DNA of 64,000 nucleotides. It comes from Enterobacter hormaechei ATCC 49162. GTDB lineage: Bacteria > Pseudomonadota > Gammaproteobacteria > Enterobacterales > Enterobacteriaceae. The notes under the pieces were generated by a model, which saw only the letters and a list, made by a program, of their open reading frames with translations, was not told the DNA's origin and did no database searches. The stretch covers positions 434,001-498,000 of the forward strand of contig NZ_MKEQ01000002.1 in the NCBI RefSeq assembly GCF_001875655.1. The letters run 5' to 3'. A program made the position numbers and the translations under genes. How positions within the stretch are numbered: position 1 is the stretch's first letter; the number at the start of each line of letters is the position of its first letter. This document shows positions 60,334 through 64,000 of the stretch, in pieces.

Positions 60334-60837
60334 ATGAACAGCATTTTCTTCACGGTCATCACGTTACTTTTACTGACCGCTGGCGTGCTTTTATTGATGC
60401 AAGAGTTCAATAAAACAAAAGTGTCGAAAGACGCCAGTGAACCGCCGCAGCCTGAATTGATGTCCAAAGAGGAGGGAGAAGATCATTTCTCGGTATTGAT
60501 GAATGCCGTCACGCCGGTCTGGTACTGGCGGGTGAATCACGAATATATCGATTTTCTTCATGCGACAATTAAGCGGATGAAAATGGCCGAAATTAATGAC
60601 ACGCCCGGCCTGTTTGACGCGCAGCGTCGTTGTAGCGACCTTAATTCGGCCGTCTATAAATATTACGACAATATCAAAAAGCGCTGTCTGAATGGCGAGA
60701 AGGTATCGTACTCCGATTTAGACGTATTAAATCTGCGTCAGTGTTTTCGCGAGTTTAGCCTGGAAGCCTACCCGGAACTGGTCGCGCTGGTCTGGCCGGA
60801 GTATGCGCGCCCGGATGTGGATCCCAACGAGGTATAG
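60334..60837 (+). CDS. Unrecognised single-pass membrane protein
   Basis: I do not recognise this gene. The 167-residue product has one N-terminal membrane helix (about 4-22, SIFFTVITLLLLTAGVLLLM), then a Lys-rich stretch, which suggests a cytoplasmic C-terminal domain. That domain (about 45-160) is helical with several Tyr/Trp (TPVWYWRVNHEYIDFLHATI, SAVYKYYDNIKKRC in part). It is divergent from the two-gene unit with about 100 bp between, so the three genes may form one accessory module. yqhA follows after 43 nt. Confidence 0.65.
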   Translation: MNSIFFTVITLLLLTAGVLLLMQEFNKTKVSKDASEPPQPELMSKEEGEDHFSVLMNAVTPVWYWRVNHEYIDFLHATIKRMKMAEINDTPGLFDAQRRCSDLNSAVYKYYDNIKKRCLNGEKVSYSDLDVLNLRQCFREFSLEAYPELVALVWPEYARPDVDPNEV

Positions 60838-60841
60838 TTGA

Positions 60842-61369
<528 letters not shown>

Positions 61370-61378
61370 TTTTACAGC

Positions 61379-61429
61379 GCCCCTCACCCAGCCCTATCCC
61401 GAGAGGGGAGAGGGTTAGGGTGAGGGGCG
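61379..61429. repeat. CCCTCTCCC-type hairpin repeat, copy 3
   Basis: CCCCTCACCC and GGGTGAGGGG form the outer stem, with an inner CCC..GAGAGGGGAGAGGG part. It lies between the convergent ends of yqhA and the aldo-keto reductase gene. It shares the GGGTGAGGG arm with copies 1 and 2. Confidence 0.82.
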
Positions 61430-61445
61430 AAAGCATCGGACTGCA

Positions 61446-62486
61446 CTATTTATCCGACGATGCCTGCCACAAATTCAGCTCCCCATCCGCCACGTGCTGG
61501 TCAATCCGCGTCAGTTCATCTTCGCTAAAGCGCAGGTTATTCAATGCCTGAACGTTCTCCTCCAGCTGCTCCGGGCGGCTCGCGCCAATCAGCACCGACG
61601 TTACTCGCTCATCTTTCAACAGCCAGCTTAGCGCCATCTGTGCCATCGTCTGCCCGCGCGCGTGCGCCATCTCATTCAGCAGACGAAGGCTGCTCAGGTT
61701 GGCTTCCGTCAGCATTTTCTCCGTCAGGCCGCGTACTTTTTTCCCTTCGCGCTGCATACGTGAACCGTCCGGAATACCGTTCAGGTATTTTCCGGTCAGC
61801 AGGCCCTGCGCCAGCGGGGTAAAGGCGATACAGCCCGTTCCGTTTTTCTCCAGCGCGTCCAGCAGGCCGGTCTTGTCGACCCAGCGGTTAAGCAGGTTGT
61901 AAGACGGCTGGTGGATCAAGAGCGGGATCTTCCACTCGCGCAACAATTCGGCCATCGCCGTCGTGCGTTCCGTGGAGTAGGACGAAATGCCAACATACAG
62001 CGCTTTTCCGCTCTGCACCGCGTGGGCCAGCGCGGCGGCGGTCTCTTCCATCGGCGTGTTTTCGTCTACGCGGTGAGAATAGAAAATATCCACATACTCC
62101 ACGCCCATGCGTTTCAGGCTCTGGTCGAGGCTGGCGAGCAGGTATTTACGTGAACCGCCTGAACCATACGGTCCTGGCCACATGTCGTAACCCGCTTTGG
62201 TGGAGATGATCAGCTCGTCGCGATACCCGGAAAAATCTTCCCGCAGCAGGCGGCCAAAATTCTCTTCAGCGCTGCCCGGAGGGGGGCCGTAGTTATTGGC
62301 AAGGTCAAAATGGGTAATGCCGAGATCGAAGGCCTTACGCAGCAGCGCGCGCTGGGAATCGAGCGCCTGAACGTGACCGAAGCTGTGCCACAGGCCCAGC
62401 GACAGTGCCGGTAAGCGCAGGCCACTTTTGCCGCAGTATCGGTACTGCATGTTTTCGTATCGGCCGGTGTAAGGGTGCCAGGACAT
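61446..62486 (-). CDS. gpr: L-glyceraldehyde 3-phosphate reductase (YghZ)
   Basis: NADPH-dependent aldo-keto reductase of 346 residues (AKR14 type) that detoxifies L-glyceraldehyde 3-phosphate and methylglyoxal. It is related to potassium-channel beta subunits. [20 protein letters not shown] holds the catalytic Asp and Tyr, [12 protein letters not shown] the Lys, and [14 protein letters not shown] the His. The ATG at 62486 has GGAG 5 nt before CATC and gives the E. coli length. Divergent from the chemoreceptor gene. Confidence 0.95.
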   Translation of the reverse strand: MSWHPYTGRYENMQYRYCGKSGLRLPALSLGLWHSFGHVQALDSQRALLRKAFDLGITHFDLANNYGPPPGSAEENFGRLLREDFSGYRDELIISTKAGYDMWPGPYGSGGSRKYLLASLDQSLKRMGVEYVDIFYSHRVDENTPMEETAAALAHAVQSGKALYVGISSYSTERTTAMAELLREWKIPLLIHQPSYNLLNRWVDKTGLLDALEKNGTGCIAFTPLAQGLLTGKYLNGIPDGSRMQREGKKVRGLTEKMLTEANLSSLRLLNEMAHARGQTMAQMALSWLLKDERVTSVLIGASRPEQLEENVQALNNLRFSEDELTRIDQHVADGELNLWQASSDK

Positions 62487-62557
62487 GATGTCTCCTTTCT
62501 TGTCGGTGAAATTTCGAAACAACGTTTTCATTCTATGCCGACTCGATAACAAAAAAG

Positions 62558-62584
62558 TATATTTTCTACCGTATCTGCCGATAA
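62558..62584 (+). promoter_or_regulatory. Sigma-28 (FliA) promoter of the chemoreceptor gene
   Basis: TATA (62558-62561), 15 bp, then GCCGATAA (62577-62584). The -10 element is a perfect match to the flagellar sigma factor consensus TAAA-N15-GCCGATAA and the -35 differs at one base. It lies about 54 nt before the start codon and places the gene in the flagellar class 3 regulon. Confidence 0.85.
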
Positions 62585-62637
62585 CGAGGGTAGTACTCGC
62601 CTCTGGGCGAATTCACCCTCACGGCAAGGAATACTCA

Positions 62638-64000
62638 ATGAAGATGCTTCGTAATTTCACCATCCGTTTCGTCATGCTGACGATACTGGGGATCTTTTGT
62701 GTCATGTGGGCAGGGGGGGGGCTTTACAGCACCTGGTCTCTGTCTCGTGTTTCTGATGGTAATGAGGTTGACCGCCAGCTGGTCAGGCAAATGACGGTGC
62801 TGAGCCAGGGCAACGATCAGTATTTCCGTTTCGTCACCCGCCTGAGCCGGGCGATGGAAGTCAAAGCGGCGGGCGGAACGCCGGACCTGGCTTCCGCCCA
62901 GCAGGCGCTGGATAACATGAGTAAAAAGCTGGCAGAGATGAAAGCTATCTCCCCTGGCCCGATGGATGAAAAGGTATCTGCACAGGTGATTTCTACCTGG
63001 CAGGCGCTGCTCGATCAGGGCGTTACGCCGCAGATGGCGCAGGCGAAGCAGGCGACGATCGAAGGCTATCGTCAGCATGCCAACAACGTCACCCCGCCGC
63101 TAAGCCGTGCATTCGGGGCCGCGGCTGAGAACTTCAACAACACCGCGGCGAAGGCGCTCGACAGCACGCGCGTGGTGGTCGACAGCCTCACCAGCATGAC
63201 CCGGACGGTGATTATCACCGCCACGATCGTGGGTCTGCTGATCCTGCTGTTCACCGACCGCTACCTGGTGGCGATACTGGTAAAACCGCTGGATCGTATC
63301 CGTCAGCAGTTCCGCCAGATTGCGCAGGGCGATCTCAGCCAGCCGATTGAATCTTTGGGCCGCAACTGCGTGGGGCAACTGGTGCCGCTGTTGAGCGCCA
63401 TGCAGGACAGTCTGCGGGAGGCGGTCAGCACGATTCGTTCCGGCAGCGAGAATATCTGGCGCGGGGCAACGGAGATCTCCAGCGGGAATAACGATCTCTC
63501 TTCGCGTACCGAAGAGCAGGCCGCCGCGCTGGAAGAGACCGCGGCCAGCATGGAGCAGCTTACCGCAACGGTGAAGCTGAACGCTGAAAGCGCGCGCCAG
63601 GCCAGCCAGCTTGCGGATGTCGCCTCCAGCACGGCCAGCCGCGGCGGGTCGCTGGTGGATGATGTGGTCACAACCATGAGTGGCATTTCGGACAGCTCGA
63701 AAAAAATCGCTGAAATCACTACCGTCATCAACAGCATCGCCTTCCAGACCAATATTCTGGCGCTGAACGCCGCGGTGGAAGCGGCCCGGGCCGGGGAGCA
63801 GGGGCGTGGCTTTGCGGTCGTGGCGGGTGAGGTGCGTAATCTGGCCAGCCGCAGCGCGAATGCGGCAAAAGAGATCGAAGGGCTGATTGCGGATTCCGTT
63901 GCCCGCGTGGAGCAGGGGGCGAAGCTGGTGAACGATACCGGCACCACGATGGAAGCGATCCTGCGCGACGTGACGGAGGTGACCGTCATTATGAAGCAGA
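62638..64000 (+). CDS. Methyl-accepting chemotaxis protein (Tsr/Tar type), cut by the window end
   Basis: Transmembrane chemoreceptor; the first 454 codons are present and the frame continues past the window. TM1 spans about residues 8-30, a four-helix periplasmic sensor domain follows, TM2 is about 191-207, then HAMP. The methylation helix [19 protein letters not shown] and the hairpin tip ([20 protein letters not shown]) are highly conserved, so coupling to CheA/CheW is expected. The ligand is unknown. AAGGA lies 7 nt before the ATG. Nine consecutive G at 62713-62721 encode three Gly in TM1. Confidence 0.95.
   Translation, partial: MKMLRNFTIRFVMLTILGIFCVMWAGGGLYSTWSLSRVSDGNEVDRQLVRQMTVLSQGNDQYFRFVTRLSRAMEVKAAGGTPDLASAQQALDNMSKKLAEMKAISPGPMDEKVSAQVISTWQALLDQGVTPQMAQAKQATIEGYRQHANNVTPPLSRAFGAAAENFNNTAAKALDSTRVVVDSLTSMTRTVIITATIVGLLILLFTDRYLVAILVKPLDRIRQQFRQIAQGDLSQPIESLGRNCVGQLVPLLSAMQDSLREAVSTIRSGSENIWRGATEISSGNNDLSSRTEEQAAALEETAASMEQLTATVKLNAESARQASQLADVASSTASRGGSLVDDVVTTMSGISDSSKKIAEITTVINSIAFQTNILALNAAVEAARAGEQGRGFAVVAGEVRNLASRSANAAKEIEGLIADSVARVEQGAKLVNDTGTTMEAILRDVTEVTVIMKQ

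Overview
The window is chromosomal DNA from an Enterobacteriaceae close to Enterobacter (Enterobacter/Lelliottia/Leclercia type). It carries the core block that lies between plsY and yqhA in Escherichia coli, with near-identical proteins (parC, parE, tolC, ygiQ, hldE, glnE, plsC). Gene content around the core genes differs from E. coli K-12: a urease operon, a chaperone-usher fimbrial operon, a candidate uronide-utilisation locus and a small cluster of unrecognised genes.

Layout. 1-2400: AT-rich non-coding DNA, then a secreted subtilisin-like protease with a PKD-like region and a chitin-binding-type C-terminus. 2391-7876 (minus strand): urease operon ureD-A-B-C-E-J-F-G, with a HupE/UreJ nickel-permease gene between ureE and ureF. 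7988-19233: housekeeping genes plsY, folB, uppP, cca, ygiM, ygiF-glnE, hldE, ubiK and FMN-riboswitch-controlled ribB. 19280-24170 (minus): four-gene fimbrial operon. 24491-34379: zupT, ygiD, ygiC-ygiB, tolC, the nudF-yqiB-cpdA-yqiA-parE series. 34498-39828: an AraC-type regulator divergent from DUF2264 protein, LacY-like symporter and GH88 unsaturated glucuronyl hydrolase. 39861-47229: a Kbp-like BON/LysM protein, ygiN-mdaB, qseBC divergent from ygiW, parC, plsC. 47291-59319: ftsP, a TrkG-type potassium channel subunit, ygiQ, dkgA, yqhD/yqhC, yghB, metC (MetJ boxes), exbBD (Fur box). 59400-60837: three unrecognised genes. 60881-64000: yqhA, gpr (yghZ), and a chemoreceptor that runs off the window end and has a sigma-28 promoter.

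Functional themes. The urease genes supply both structural subunits and the complete nickel-insertion set, plus a nickel permease. The AraC/DUF2264/OHS/GH88 block looks like a self-contained uptake and cleavage pathway for uronic-acid-containing oligosaccharides. Several regulatory sites can be read directly: RFN element, MetJ and QseB boxes, a Fur box, and a FliA promoter. Six REP-type elements and three copies of a second hairpin repeat sit at 3' ends of genes. No tRNA, rRNA, CRISPR array, insertion sequence or integrase was seen.

The observations most worth following up are the three unknown genes at 59400-60837, the uronide locus, the nine-G tract inside the chemoreceptor gene, and the altered catalytic Asp position of the protease. 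No wholly new system is demonstrated by the sequence alone.
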